Below are positions 47,212-54,867 of a DNA stretch of 64,000 nt, one piece after another. Source of the DNA: a virus; the IMG/VR virus record IMGVR_UViG_3300045454_000060, positions 1 to 64,000 of that record. One strand, given 5' to 3'. Every line of letters begins with the position of its first letter. Positions within the stretch are counted from its first letter, which is position 1. The notes under the pieces are model-generated. The model had not been told where the DNA came from, did no database searches, and saw only the letters and a list, made by a program, of their open reading frames with translations. The position numbers and the translations under genes are program-made.

Positions 47212-48210
47212 TTATGACAAATCTTGGGCCTGGGTGATCAGCCGGAAGCCCTGCATCTGGGTGCGCGGCACCGCCGCTGGCGACGGCTTCAGCGTCAGCC
47301 CGTATGAGCCGCACTCGATCTGCGCGTCGGGATAGACCGCCAGCACGTCCGGCAGCACCTGACGGATGCGCTGCGCCAGGGACGAGACACGCGCATCGCC
47401 GGCGCCGAGCTGGGCGCGCAGCGTGCCCCAGCGGAGATGCAGCGGCGTGGTGAGGCGTGGCAGCCGGTAGGCGAACAGGGCGTAGAGATCGAGCCCCAGC
47501 GAGTTGTCGGCCAGGTAGGCGATTGCACGTCGATCCAGCGGCACGGCGTGCTCGCGCAGATGCGCGTGGAATCGATCGGAGAGCTCCACCGTCTGTGCCC
47601 AACGCCCCTCGCCGCGTTCGGTCCAGAGCTCGAGCCCCTCGACAATGCGGCTCTCCTGGACGAGCGTTCGCGTCTCTCCGTTCGCACCTGCAGCATCCCA
47701 TTGCAGCGTGAACGAGCACCGCGCGATTCGCAGCGCCTGCTGCCGCACGGCCTGGATCGAGCCTCGCGCCCCGCCGGTGACCGGCAGTCCGAGCGAGCGA
47801 ATCCAGGCGCTCATGGAGGGTCCGAGCTGGACGATCTTGTCCTTCAGGCCCTCGGTCTGGAGATAGATCAGGATCAGGCGTGCCTTGGGGCCGTAGGGCA
47901 CGCCGACGCGCACCGCCTTCCCCTCCTCCACGATCGCCCCGGGGCTGACCAGCAGATGGAACCGTCCCGCACTGCGCTGCCAGATGGCGTTGTCGTTCGG
48001 CGGGCGGCTGTGCGGCAGGAAGGTCTGGCAGAGCCCGGAATGCAGAAAGGCGAGCTCCTCGGCATTCGGCAGATCGGACAGGATCTCGTGCGCGACCTCG
48101 ATTCGCTGGCGAAGTTGACGCTGCTTCGTCGGGCTCGGTTCGGCCGCGACGGCGTTCAGGCTCGCTTCGAGACCAATCAGCTCGAGCTGGCTTCGCTGTG
48201 TGCGACTCAT
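47212..48210 (-). CDS. repA: Plasmid replication initiator RepA
   Basis: 332 residues. I start at ATG 48210 because GGAGGTG lies 5 bases before it. FLPHSRPP, WQRSAGRFHLLVSPGAIVEE and VRVGVPYGPKARLILIYLQT, then GPSMSAWIRSLGLPVTGGAR, match the RepA (RepA_C) initiators of alphaproteobacterial plasmids, which bind iterons and melt the origin. The iteron array lies directly upstream (48255-48524). It is the last gene of a leftward parA, rhh, ori, repA block. A plasmid-type initiator inside a complete phage gene set is the basis for the phage-plasmid call. Confidence 0.88.
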   Translation of the reverse strand: MSRTQRSQLELIGLEASLNAVAAEPSPTKQRQLRQRIEVAHEILSDLPNAEELAFLHSGLCQTFLPHSRPPNDNAIWQRSAGRFHLLVSPGAIVEEGKAVRVGVPYGPKARLILIYLQTEGLKDKIVQLGPSMSAWIRSLGLPVTGGARGSIQAVRQQALRIARCSFTLQWDAAGANGETRTLVQESRIVEGLELWTERGEGRWAQTVELSDRFHAHLREHAVPLDRRAIAYLADNSLGLDLYALFAYRLPRLTTPLHLRWGTLRAQLGAGDARVSSLAQRIRQVLPDVLAVYPDAQIECGSYGLTLKPSPAAVPRTQMQGFRLITQAQDLS

Positions 48211-48230
48211 GGGCACCTCCGCCGACGCTG

Positions 48231-48550
48231 ATACAGGATTCGGCGACGGGGGCTACGCTGAATCGCCTACCTTTCGGCGTTGAGCCACAAGATTTTGTGT
48301 CCCCTGCCCTTCCTGAATGCCGGATGTGAGGGTCGCGCGGTTGCTCACGAACCCGTGACGCTGAATCGCCTACCCTGCGCCGCCTATAGGAGAAAGGTAT
48401 AGGTTTTATATAGGGTTGGGTTGGCGATTCAGCGTGGATAACGCGAGTCGCGGTCGGCGATTCAGCGTGCGACTCGGCCGTGCCCGGTAGGCGATTCAGC
48501 GTAGCTCGGTCGGCGATTCAGCGTGGATAACTCGCCGATGCTGTGGATAA
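48231..48550. other. oriV: Iteron-type replication origin
   Basis: Six copies of GGCGATTCAGCGT: four direct at 48423, 48456, 48490 and 48512, and two inverted at 48255 and 48358. An AT-rich stretch with repeated TATAGG words (48385-48420) sits between the orientations and could be the melting region. A perfect DnaA box (TTATCCACA on the minus strand) is at 48542-48550, and two GTGGATAAC boxes follow iterons at 48435 and 48524. This is a full iteron plasmid origin. Confidence 0.88.
48542..48550 (-). promoter_or_regulatory. DnaA box
   Basis: TTATCCACA on the minus strand equals the E. coli DnaA-box consensus and adjoins the iterons. Confidence 0.8.
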
Positions 48551-48551
48551 C

Positions 48552-48935
48552 TCAGAACCCCAGATGGCGCAGATATCGGTCAAGCGCCTCCTCGACGATG
48601 GCCTGCTTTTCGCGCCGCGCGTGGAACGCGGCCTGGCGCAGACGCTCCTGCAGGCTCGCGGGCAGACGCACCGAGACGGTGATGCGGGGTTCGATCGGTG
48701 CCGGGTCGGGCGCTGCCGCGCGTGCCCCCTCCCCCCCGCGCGCCCTGGATGTGGGGTTGTGGGGCTCGTAGAGTGCCTCTGGTGCGTCCGCGCGGGTTGT
48801 CCCCTCCCCTCCCCCATCGTGTTCCAGCAGCACTCTGGGCGCTTCCTGGGGCAGTGCTGGCACGGGAACCGCAGCGCCCTTGGTGGCGCGCGGGATGGCG
48901 AGATCCTCGAGGGTCGGTCGCTTGCTGGCGCTCAT
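48552..48935 (-). CDS. RHH protein, ParA partner
   Basis: 127 residues from ATG 48935 (GGAAGGTG upstream), overlapping the parA stop (ATGA). The first 80 are Pro/Ala-rich and disordered. The C-terminal RITVSVRLPASLQERLRQAA and FHARREKQAIVEEALDRYL form a ribbon-helix-helix domain. Small RHH proteins after ParA usually bind the centromere and stimulate the ATPase (ParG/omega type). It ends at the origin, so centromere sites may lie among the origin repeats or upstream of parA. Confidence 0.8.
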   Translation of the reverse strand: MSASKRPTLEDLAIPRATKGAAVPVPALPQEAPRVLLEHDGGGEGTTRADAPEALYEPHNPTSRARGGEGARAAAPDPAPIEPRITVSVRLPASLQERLRQAAFHARREKQAIVEEALDRYLRHLGF

Positions 48936-49603
48936 GCCGGCACCTTCCTGTTGACGAGCTGGCTGGCTGGCAAGCTGGCGGGCTTGCCGTTCAGACGGTT
49001 GCTCAGATAGCGCCACAGCTCGGCGAACTCCCGTGCCGGCGTGCCCTTCGGGTCGATTTCGACCGCGGTGCGACCGTCGATCCCGCTCTCGCGGATCTTC
49101 GTGCTGAGCGAGATGATCGCTGGGGCGACCGTGCCGTGCTGGCTGAGCTTGATCGCGGTCTGTGCGGTCAGCCTGGCGCGCCGATTGGCGCCGTTGATGA
49201 TGAACACCACGGGTTTGCCTTCGCTCTCCACCAGGTCGATCGTGCCGCCGACCGCCCGCAGGTCGTCCGGTGAGGGCAGTGTTGGCACCAGCACCAGGTC
49301 GGCCAGGTGGATCATCGCGCGCACCAGCTCCGAGGCTTGCGGCGGCGTGTCGATCATGGCGTAGCGGTAGCCGCTCTGGCGCAGGCGGGCCAGGATCGCG
49401 GGCATCTCGGCGAGGCTGGACTGCACGAAATCCGGCCGCTCCTCCGCCCTGGCGTTCCACCACTGCGACAGCCCGCCCATCTCGTCGGCGTCGATCAGGG
49501 CGACCGGCCCCTCCCCTGCCCTCTCCGCCTCGACCGCCAGATGGCGCACCACGGTCGTCTTGCCCGCGCCACCCTTGCGGCAGGCCACCACGATGGTCTT
49601 CAT
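48932..49603 (-). CDS. parA: ParA partition ATPase
   Basis: 223 residues from ATG 49603. The deviant Walker A KGGAGKTT (10-17) follows MKTIVVACR. ALIDADEMGGLSQWW is motif A', YAMIDTPPQ is Walker B, and VLVPTLPSPDDL follows. It lacks the long N-terminal domain, so it is a type Ib ParA as in small-ParA/RHH systems. It segregates low-copy replicons over the nucleoid. It forms an operon with the RHH gene and lies just outside the origin. Confidence 0.9.
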   Translation of the reverse strand: MKTIVVACRKGGAGKTTVVRHLAVEAERAGEGPVALIDADEMGGLSQWWNARAEERPDFVQSSLAEMPAILARLRQSGYRYAMIDTPPQASELVRAMIHLADLVLVPTLPSPDDLRAVGGTIDLVESEGKPVVFIINGANRRARLTAQTAIKLSQHGTVAPAIISLSTKIRESGIDGRTAVEIDPKGTPAREFAELWRYLSNRLNGKPASLPASQLVNRKVPA

Positions 49604-50069
49604 CTGCGACTCCGTGTGCGACTCCGTGCCAACCGGCAGGCAACCTGGCATGCCGCGCGGCTGGCAGGCAAGTCGAGTGCGCGGCTGGCAGGCTGGTCAG
49701 CGGGACGGATGGGCGAGGGGGCAGCTTGCGGGCCGTTCGGCTTGGCGCGTGGCTGGCTGGCGGGAAAGCGGACTGCGCGGCGAGAGGGCCAGCAGGCGGG
49801 CTTAAAGGCGGACGGGCTGACGGACAAGCTGGAAGGCGGGCAGGCCGGCTGACGGGTGGGGTGACCAGTCAGCGGGCGGGCGGGCTGTTTGGCAGGCAGG
49901 TGGCACGGCCTGCTGTCAAGTCTGCCGTCAAGCCGGGCGTCAAGCCGGACGGCAAGCAGAGCAGTGGTGTGGCTGGCGGGCTGCGCGCCTGGGCAGCGGC
50001 GTTGCTGTCTGAGCGGTCATGTTGGAAGCTTGCTAGTCAGCATGCTTGCTGGCAGAGCAGCAAACAAGA
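49604..50069. repeat. Degenerate GGC-x-GGC repeat region upstream of parA
   Basis: No convincing gene in these 470 bases. GGCAGGC, GGCTGGC and GGCGGGC words recur in dense irregular runs, notably at 49630-49700 and 49740-49900, together with repeated GTCAAG-CGG words (49917-49950). The position before the par operon makes it a candidate centromere (parC/parS of the RHH type). It may also simply be low-complexity sequence. Confidence 0.45.
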
Positions 50070-50095
50070 AGGGCCGCTCGCGATGGAGCGGCCCT
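50070..50095 (-). terminator. Rho-independent terminator of xre gene
   Basis: A perfect 10-bp stem AGGGCCGCTC/GAGCGGCCCT with a 6-base loop. Read leftward it is followed by TTCTTGTTT. It lies 22 bp past the stop of the XRE gene. Confidence 0.8.
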
Positions 50096-50116
50096 CTCGG
50101 CGGCGCGGCAGCAGGA

Positions 50117-50551
50117 TCAATGCGCGCTCTTGCCCCGACGCTTGGCGAGCGGCTTCAGCGCGTCCTCGACCACCTCGTCGAAGGGCGGCAGGCTCTCCGG
50201 GAACATCGTGCGGAGCCCGGTCAGCCACTCCCGCTCGACCTTCGAGACGGTCGGGTCCATGTATTCGTCCAGCACGCGCAGGATCTCCGGCGCATACTCG
50301 CTCATCCAGAGCCGCAGCATGGCGGTGGGGTCCGCCTCGAGCGCCTGGGCGAGCGCGGGCACCTTGTCGAGCGGCACGCGGGTCACGCCGGTCTTGAACA
50401 TGGAGATGATGTTGGCGCGCTCGTAGCCGAGCGCTTCGGCGATCTCGCGCTGCGTCATGCCGCGCGCATTCGCCTCCACAAGCAGTCGCTCCAGGTGTCG
50501 CACGAACTTCGCACCCAGTCGTCGCGCCTTCGTTGCCTGGGTCATGTCCAT
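50117..50551 (-). CDS. XRE-family repressor candidate
   Basis: 144 residues from ATG 50551 (ATG 50545 also possible; AAGGAGG and AAAGG precede). Residues about 30-70, ARGMTQREIAEALGYERANI then ISMFKTGVTRVPLDKVPALA, form a lambda-cI/XRE helix-turn-helix. The C-terminal part is helical without the LexA-type Ser-Lys protease. It is a single-gene unit with the best housekeeping-like promoter in the window and an operator dyad over its start. It is my best candidate for the protein that binds the TCA-N4-TGA dyads. Confidence 0.8.
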   Translation of the reverse strand: MDMTQATKARRLGAKFVRHLERLLVEANARGMTQREIAEALGYERANIISMFKTGVTRVPLDKVPALAQALEADPTAMLRLWMSEYAPEILRVLDEYMDPTVSKVEREWLTGLRTMFPESLPPFDEVVEDALKPLAKRRGKSAH

Positions 50552-50622
50552 CCTTTGCACCCCCTCCTTGGGGTGATCAGCCCTCACTGACCACCCTCAC
50601 CCACGTCCCCGTGACGCGGATT

Positions 50623-50665
50623 TCACTTATGACTTACTTAATAGATAGTGATTAGTCAGTGTCAA
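50623..50665 (-). promoter_or_regulatory. Promoter of xre gene with downstream dyad
   Basis: Leftward: TTGACA (50665-50660), 16 bp, TATTAA (50643-50638), then the dyad TCATAAGTGA (50632-50623) over the transcript start. A full -35 and an operator placed for autorepression. Confidence 0.72.
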
Positions 50666-50864
50666 CGGATATTTGTGCGTGGGCGCGTGTCATTTTTTAA
50701 TACCATGGTAGTTATCTAGACTCTGATCATTGGTGTCACAAAAACTCTGGAATCGCGTTGCGCCCCCCGAGTGCCTACGCTAAGTAAGCGCTAACGTGGG
50801 CACTCGGTCGGGCGCTGCGCGTGGGTTGCGTTTTGATGTTCATCCTGTAACGAAGGAGCAAGCG
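50665..50864. other. Control region between xre and the 85-aa gene
   Basis: A relatively AT-rich divergent region. It holds the dyad variant TAAGCGCTAA (50785-50794) framed by an 8-bp inverted repeat (50769-50776 with 50800-50807). This is probably the rightward operator opposite the xre promoter. Confidence 0.55.
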
Positions 50865-51122
50865 GTGCGCGTGGATGCGGTGAATCTGGATGAGGCGGCT
50901 CTTTTGGTCGATGAGCTGTCAAAGAACGGCGACGCGAAGATGGTGGATCTCGGCGATTTTGCCGTCACCACATGGGTGGACGAGGGTCAGATTCGAGCCG
51001 TTCTGGTGCAGGGGGTTCTGGCCGGGGTCAGTCTGCTGGTGCAGCAGGTGGGGCGGACTCTGGTGGACGTGGATGCGTTTCTCGCGAAGGAGTCGGCCGT
51101 TCAGCTCGAAGCTGCCGGCTGA
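50865..51122 (+). CDS. Small hypothetical protein, 85 aa
   Basis: 85 residues from GTG 50865, chosen because AAGGAG lies 7 bases before it. MRVDAVNLDEAALLVDELSK, FAVTTWVDEGQIRAVLVQ and a helical C-terminus. The gene faces away from xre across the control region, the place of cro or an early gene in lambdoid phages, but it has no helix-turn-helix. It is closed by its own terminator. Confidence 0.6.
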   Translation: MRVDAVNLDEAALLVDELSKNGDAKMVDLGDFAVTTWVDEGQIRAVLVQGVLAGVSLLVQQVGRTLVDVDAFLAKESAVQLEAAG

Positions 51123-51160
51123 GCTGATCGTTCGGGCGGCATCGCCGGAACAAAGTCGAG

Positions 51161-51190
51161 GCGGGCGACTTGTCGCCCGCTTCTGCTTTT
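51161..51190 (+). terminator. Rho-independent terminator
   Basis: GCGGGCGA (51161-51168) pairs with TCGCCCGC (51173-51180) over CTTG, then TTCTGCTTTT. Confidence 0.75.
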
Positions 51191-51205
51191 GCGAGTATGC
51201 GTCTG

Positions 51206-51215
51206 TCAGCACTGA
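51206..51215. promoter_or_regulatory. Dyad operator
   Basis: TCAGCACTGA, a few bases after a -10-like TATGCG (51195-51200) and before GGTAGGAGG and the ATG at 51234. Confidence 0.55.
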
Positions 51216-51233
51216 GGTAGGAGGGGCAAGGGA

Positions 51234-53588
51234 ATGAGCAGGGCGGGATTGTCGAGGGTCGCTGAGTTCCGTGCCACCGTCGATAAGGTGGTGACGATGT
51301 TGATCGAGCGTGGCCTGAAAGTCACGCAGCAGGGCATTGATGCCAAGGTGCTCTACGACCAGGACGGGATGCCGATCTTGGTCAATCTGCCCCAGATCCC
51401 GGATGACGCCGACGAGGCCTTCATCTCGGCGATGCGGGGCTTCATCGACCATGAATGCGCGCATGTGCTGGAGACTGACGGCCCCGTGATGGTGGCGGCC
51501 GTGCGCAAGAACCCAAAGATCAGGAACCTGCTGAACGTCATCGAGGACGTGCGAATCGAGCGCGCCATGCGCCGGCGCTTCCCGGGCTCGGCGGGGCATC
51601 TCGAGGATCTCTGGGGTTTCGTGTCCGAGCGCAGCATCCTGCCGGCCGCGCAGAAGGCGGCGAACGAGCGCGAGCTGTTCGGCGCGCTGCTTCCGACCAT
51701 CCTGCATGCCTGGTCGGGCAAGCGCGCCTCCCAGGAGCTGATGGACAAGCATCATCTCTGGCCGGCGGTCGAGAAGCTGACCAGGGTTCTCGAGCCGTTG
51801 CGCGAGGGGCTGGCGGACGGGGCGCTGAAGTCGAGCGAGGATGCGATCCTGCTCGCCGAGCGCATGCTGAAGGCGCTGCAGGAGGCCGAGCAGCCGGAGA
51901 AGCCCAAGCCGCCGCCCATGCAGGAGGGTGACGAGGGTGAGAAGGACGAGGGTCAGTCTGGCGAGCCCGACGATTCGGGCGATCGGTCGGAGCCGTCCGA
52001 GGGGGAGGGGGCTGCCGGCTCGGAGGGTTCCGAGAACGAGGGCGCGGGAGAGGACGAGCGTTCTCAGGACGAGCGTTCTCAGGACGAGCGTTCTCAGGAC
52101 GAGCGTTCTCAGGACGAGCGTTCTCAGGACGAGGGCGACGAGCAGGATCGGGGTTCCGAGGACGAGGGTGAGGGTTCCGAGGACGAGGGTGAGGGTTCCG
52201 AGGACGAGGGTGAGGGTTCCGAGGACGAGGGTGAGGGTTCCGAGGGCGAGGCTTCCAGGGAGAATGACCAGCGTTCCGAGGGCGCGGGAGAGGACGAGCG
52301 TTCTCAGGACGAGGGCGACGAGCAGGACGAGCAGGATCGGGGTTCCGGTGACGACGGCGATGGCCAGGGCGCTGAGGGTGACGATCGGGGTCAGGACGAC
52401 AGCTCCGACAGCTCCGAGGGGCTCGGGGGTGGCGAGTCCGATCCTGCCGAGGAAGCTCGGGAAGGTGAGGGGGATTCCTCCGATGATCCCGCGGGGGAGT
52501 CGGCTGTTGAAGGTGCGTTGATCGACAGCACCGACTTCCTGGATGAGATGCGCCAGCTCGAGGATCACGCGGTGGAGGCGCTGCGCAAGGGCGTGCTGCA
52601 TGCCCTGACCGACGCGGCCTACATCCCCTACACCACCGATTGGGACACCTGGGTGACGCTCAACCCACATCCGGGCACGGAATCGGCGGTTGAGCGCGAG
52701 GCTGCCAAGATGGACGAGCAGACCCGGGCAATGGTCGGTCAGCTCGCCAATCAGTTCCGGCGTCTGTTCGCGCAGAAGGAGATCTCGGTTCCGATTGGCG
52801 GGCTGCGTGCCGGGCGGCTGCATGCGCCAGCGTTGCATCGCCTGATGGCGGGCGACGATCGCGTGTTCTTCCGCCGCGAGGAGCACAATGCGACCGACAC
52901 CGCCGTGACGCTGCTGGTTGATTGCTCCGGCTCGATGAACGGGCACGGCAAGATGGATCTGGCGCTGATCGCCGCCAATGCCTTTTCGCAGACGCTGGAT
53001 CTGGTGCGGATCGCGCATTCCGTGTGCGGCTTCACCACGCGCTCCGACATGGATGACCATTACATTGGCATGTTCCATCCCAGGTCGCGCAAGACGCCGC
53101 TTCTCACCGACAAGGTGAGGGAGGAGATCGGCGCTCAGCAGGACAAGATGGGTCGGCAGTTCAGTCGGATCGAGCCGATCGCCATGCTGCGATTCAAGGG
53201 CTTCGAGGAGAGCTACCGCGTGGCGCGACCGCGTTTCGCGGCGATGCGCCAGTCGCTCGGGGATCATCGCGCCTACCCGATGGTCTCGAATGTCGATGGC
53301 GAAAGCGTCCAGTATGCCGCCAGGGAGCTGCTGGTGCGGCGCGAAAAGCGCAAGGTGATGATCGTCTTCTCCGACGGCTACCCGGCGGCGATGGCGCAGG
53401 CCAGTCACCTGCAGTCGCACCTCGTCGAGACCGTGAAGCGGCTCGAGAAGGCGGGTGTCGAGATGCTGGGTATCGGTATCCTGTCGGATGCGGTGCGACG
53501 CTACTACAGCAAGCATGTGGTGCTGACGAATGCCGCGGAGCTGCCGACCACGACCATGCGCGAGCTGACCAGGATGCTTCTGCGCTGA
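51234..53588 (+). CDS. CobT-like VWA-domain protein
   Basis: 784 residues. The N-terminal 200 include HECAH (His 73-His 77), a zinc-peptidase-like motif also seen in CobT-type proteins, and NVIEDVRIER. Residues about 220-440 are acidic low-complexity, with five (ERSQD) and four (GEGSEDE) repeats encoded by perfect 15- and 21-bp DNA repeats (52053-52127 and 52152-52243). The C-terminal VWA domain has the MIDAS LVDCSGSMNG starting at Asp 563 and VMIVFSDGYPAAM. It pairs with the AAA+ gene downstream like CobT-CobS or MoxR-VWA systems that remodel or metallate partner proteins. Confidence 0.85.
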   Translation: MSRAGLSRVAEFRATVDKVVTMLIERGLKVTQQGIDAKVLYDQDGMPILVNLPQIPDDADEAFISAMRGFIDHECAHVLETDGPVMVAAVRKNPKIRNLLNVIEDVRIERAMRRRFPGSAGHLEDLWGFVSERSILPAAQKAANERELFGALLPTILHAWSGKRASQELMDKHHLWPAVEKLTRVLEPLREGLADGALKSSEDAILLAERMLKALQEAEQPEKPKPPPMQEGDEGEKDEGQSGEPDDSGDRSEPSEGEGAAGSEGSENEGAGEDERSQDERSQDERSQDERSQDERSQDEGDEQDRGSEDEGEGSEDEGEGSEDEGEGSEDEGEGSEGEASRENDQRSEGAGEDERSQDEGDEQDEQDRGSGDDGDGQGAEGDDRGQDDSSDSSEGLGGGESDPAEEAREGEGDSSDDPAGESAVEGALIDSTDFLDEMRQLEDHAVEALRKGVLHALTDAAYIPYTTDWDTWVTLNPHPGTESAVEREAAKMDEQTRAMVGQLANQFRRLFAQKEISVPIGGLRAGRLHAPALHRLMAGDDRVFFRREEHNATDTAVTLLVDCSGSMNGHGKMDLALIAANAFSQTLDLVRIAHSVCGFTTRSDMDDHYIGMFHPRSRKTPLLTDKVREEIGAQQDKMGRQFSRIEPIAMLRFKGFEESYRVARPRFAAMRQSLGDHRAYPMVSNVDGESVQYAARELLVRREKRKVMIVFSDGYPAAMAQASHLQSHLVETVKRLEKAGVEMLGIGILSDAVRRYYSKHVVLTNAAELPTTTMRELTRMLLR
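52053..52243. repeat. Tandem 15-bp and 21-bp repeats inside the VWA gene
   Basis: Five exact GACGAGCGTTCTCAG units (52053-52127), then four units of 21 bp (about 52152-52243). Both are in frame and code for acidic linkers. The near-perfect DNA identity indicates recent expansion. Confidence 0.85.
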
Positions 53589-53602
53589 CCGGAAAAGTTC
53601 AG

Positions 53603-53612
53603 TCACGGATGA
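53603..53612. promoter_or_regulatory. Dyad operator
   Basis: TCACGGATGA in the gap between the VWA and AAA+ genes. No convincing -10 is seen. Confidence 0.45.
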
Positions 53613-53686
53613 CTTGCGTTCGCGCGCGGGATGCAGCATAAGCATCTTGCGCACGGGGCGCGGGATACGAGGGAAAGGAGGGGCAT

Positions 53687-54862
53687 GTGAGCGACCACGA
53701 CGATCACGATCATGGCGACGGAAAGATCGCGTGCGCGATCTGCGGCGAGCGGGTGCACGTGATGAAGCTGCATCTGCAGGAGGCGCACCCCAAGGTCACG
53801 CTCGAGGCCTACAAGGTCAAGTTCCCCGATGCGCCGGTGCTGTCGCCGACGGCGCTTGCCAAGCTCGAGGAGGCCCGTCGCAAGACGGCCTCCGCTCCCG
53901 CACCCACCGGCATCCCGACCGACATCGAGACCGGGCAGGGGGCTCTCCACGAGGTGTTCCGGCTCGGCACCGTGAAGGCGGCGATGAACGCGCGCACCGG
54001 CGCGCCGCTTCCGATCACGGTCTATCGCGCGCCGCCGGCGCTGCGCCACTTCGTTCCCGAGGTGGACCCCGCCTACATCTTTCCGATCGACCTGCTCAAG
54101 ACCGGCGTGATGGCGCTGGAGATGCGCATGCCCGCGTTGTTCTGGGGGCACGCGGGCACCGGCAAGTCCTCCATGTGGGAACAGATCCACGCCAATATCG
54201 GCAAGCCGATCATCCGCATCCAGCACACGCGCAACACGGAGGAAAGCCACGTGGTCGGGCAGTGGGTGGTGCGGGACGGCCGCACCGTGTTCGAGCTCGG
54301 CCCGCTCGCCTTCGCCATGAAGTTCGGGCTGACCTATCTCGCCGACGAATACGACTTCGCCATGCCGTCCGTGCTCTCGGTCTACCAGCCGGTGATGGAA
54401 GGCAAGCCGATGGTGATCAAGGAGGCCGACGAGGCCAATCGGATCATTCGCCCGCATCCGCTGTTCCGCTTCGTCGCCACCGGCAACACCAACGGGACGG
54501 GCGACGAGACCGGGCTCTACCAGGGCACGCTCTTGCAGAACGCCGCCAACTACGAACGCTTCGCGGTCGTCGAGGAGGTGCGCTACATGGATCGCAAGAC
54601 CGAGACCCAGGTGGTGGCGGCGCAGGCGCAGCTCTCGAAGGAGATCGCCGAGAAGCTGGTCAACTTCGCCAATCAGTGCCGCGAAGCCTATGCGCAGCAG
54701 AAGCTCGGCGTGCCGCCCAGCCCGCGCGCGATGATCCATGCCGGCATCATCGGCCGGCTGCGGGGTGACATGACGGCGGGGTTGCGTCTCGCCTACATCA
54801 ATCGCCTGCCGCGTGTCGATCAGGAGGCGGCGAACGAAGTGCTGCGGCGCATCGTGTTTTGA
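53687..54862 (+). CDS. CobS/MoxR-like AAA+ ATPase
   Basis: 391 residues from GTG 53687 after a strong AAAGGAGG. The N-terminus is His/Asp-rich (SDHDDHDHGDGK), then CAICGERVHVMKLHLQEAHP (16-35), a C2H2 finger as in CobS and MucR-type proteins. Walker A is GHAGTGKS (154-161), Walker B is TYLADEYDF, and FVATGNTNGTGDETGLYQGT is sensor 1. The family is close to CobS, the AAA+ subunit of aerobic cobaltochelatase. With the preceding CobT-like gene it makes a two-part motor. No cobalamin genes are nearby, so another substrate is likely. Confidence 0.88.
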   Translation: MSDHDDHDHGDGKIACAICGERVHVMKLHLQEAHPKVTLEAYKVKFPDAPVLSPTALAKLEEARRKTASAPAPTGIPTDIETGQGALHEVFRLGTVKAAMNARTGAPLPITVYRAPPALRHFVPEVDPAYIFPIDLLKTGVMALEMRMPALFWGHAGTGKSSMWEQIHANIGKPIIRIQHTRNTEESHVVGQWVVRDGRTVFELGPLAFAMKFGLTYLADEYDFAMPSVLSVYQPVMEGKPMVIKEADEANRIIRPHPLFRFVATGNTNGTGDETGLYQGTLLQNAANYERFAVVEEVRYMDRKTETQVVAAQAQLSKEIAEKLVNFANQCREAYAQQKLGVPPSPRAMIHAGIIGRLRGDMTAGLRLAYINRLPRVDQEAANEVLRRIVF

Positions 54863-54867
54863 GACCG

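Noticed and set aside
50919-53654. 911-codon open frame on the minus strand
   Set aside because: Antisense to the VWA gene; its Leu-Val repeats are the reverse of the acidic-linker DNA repeats.
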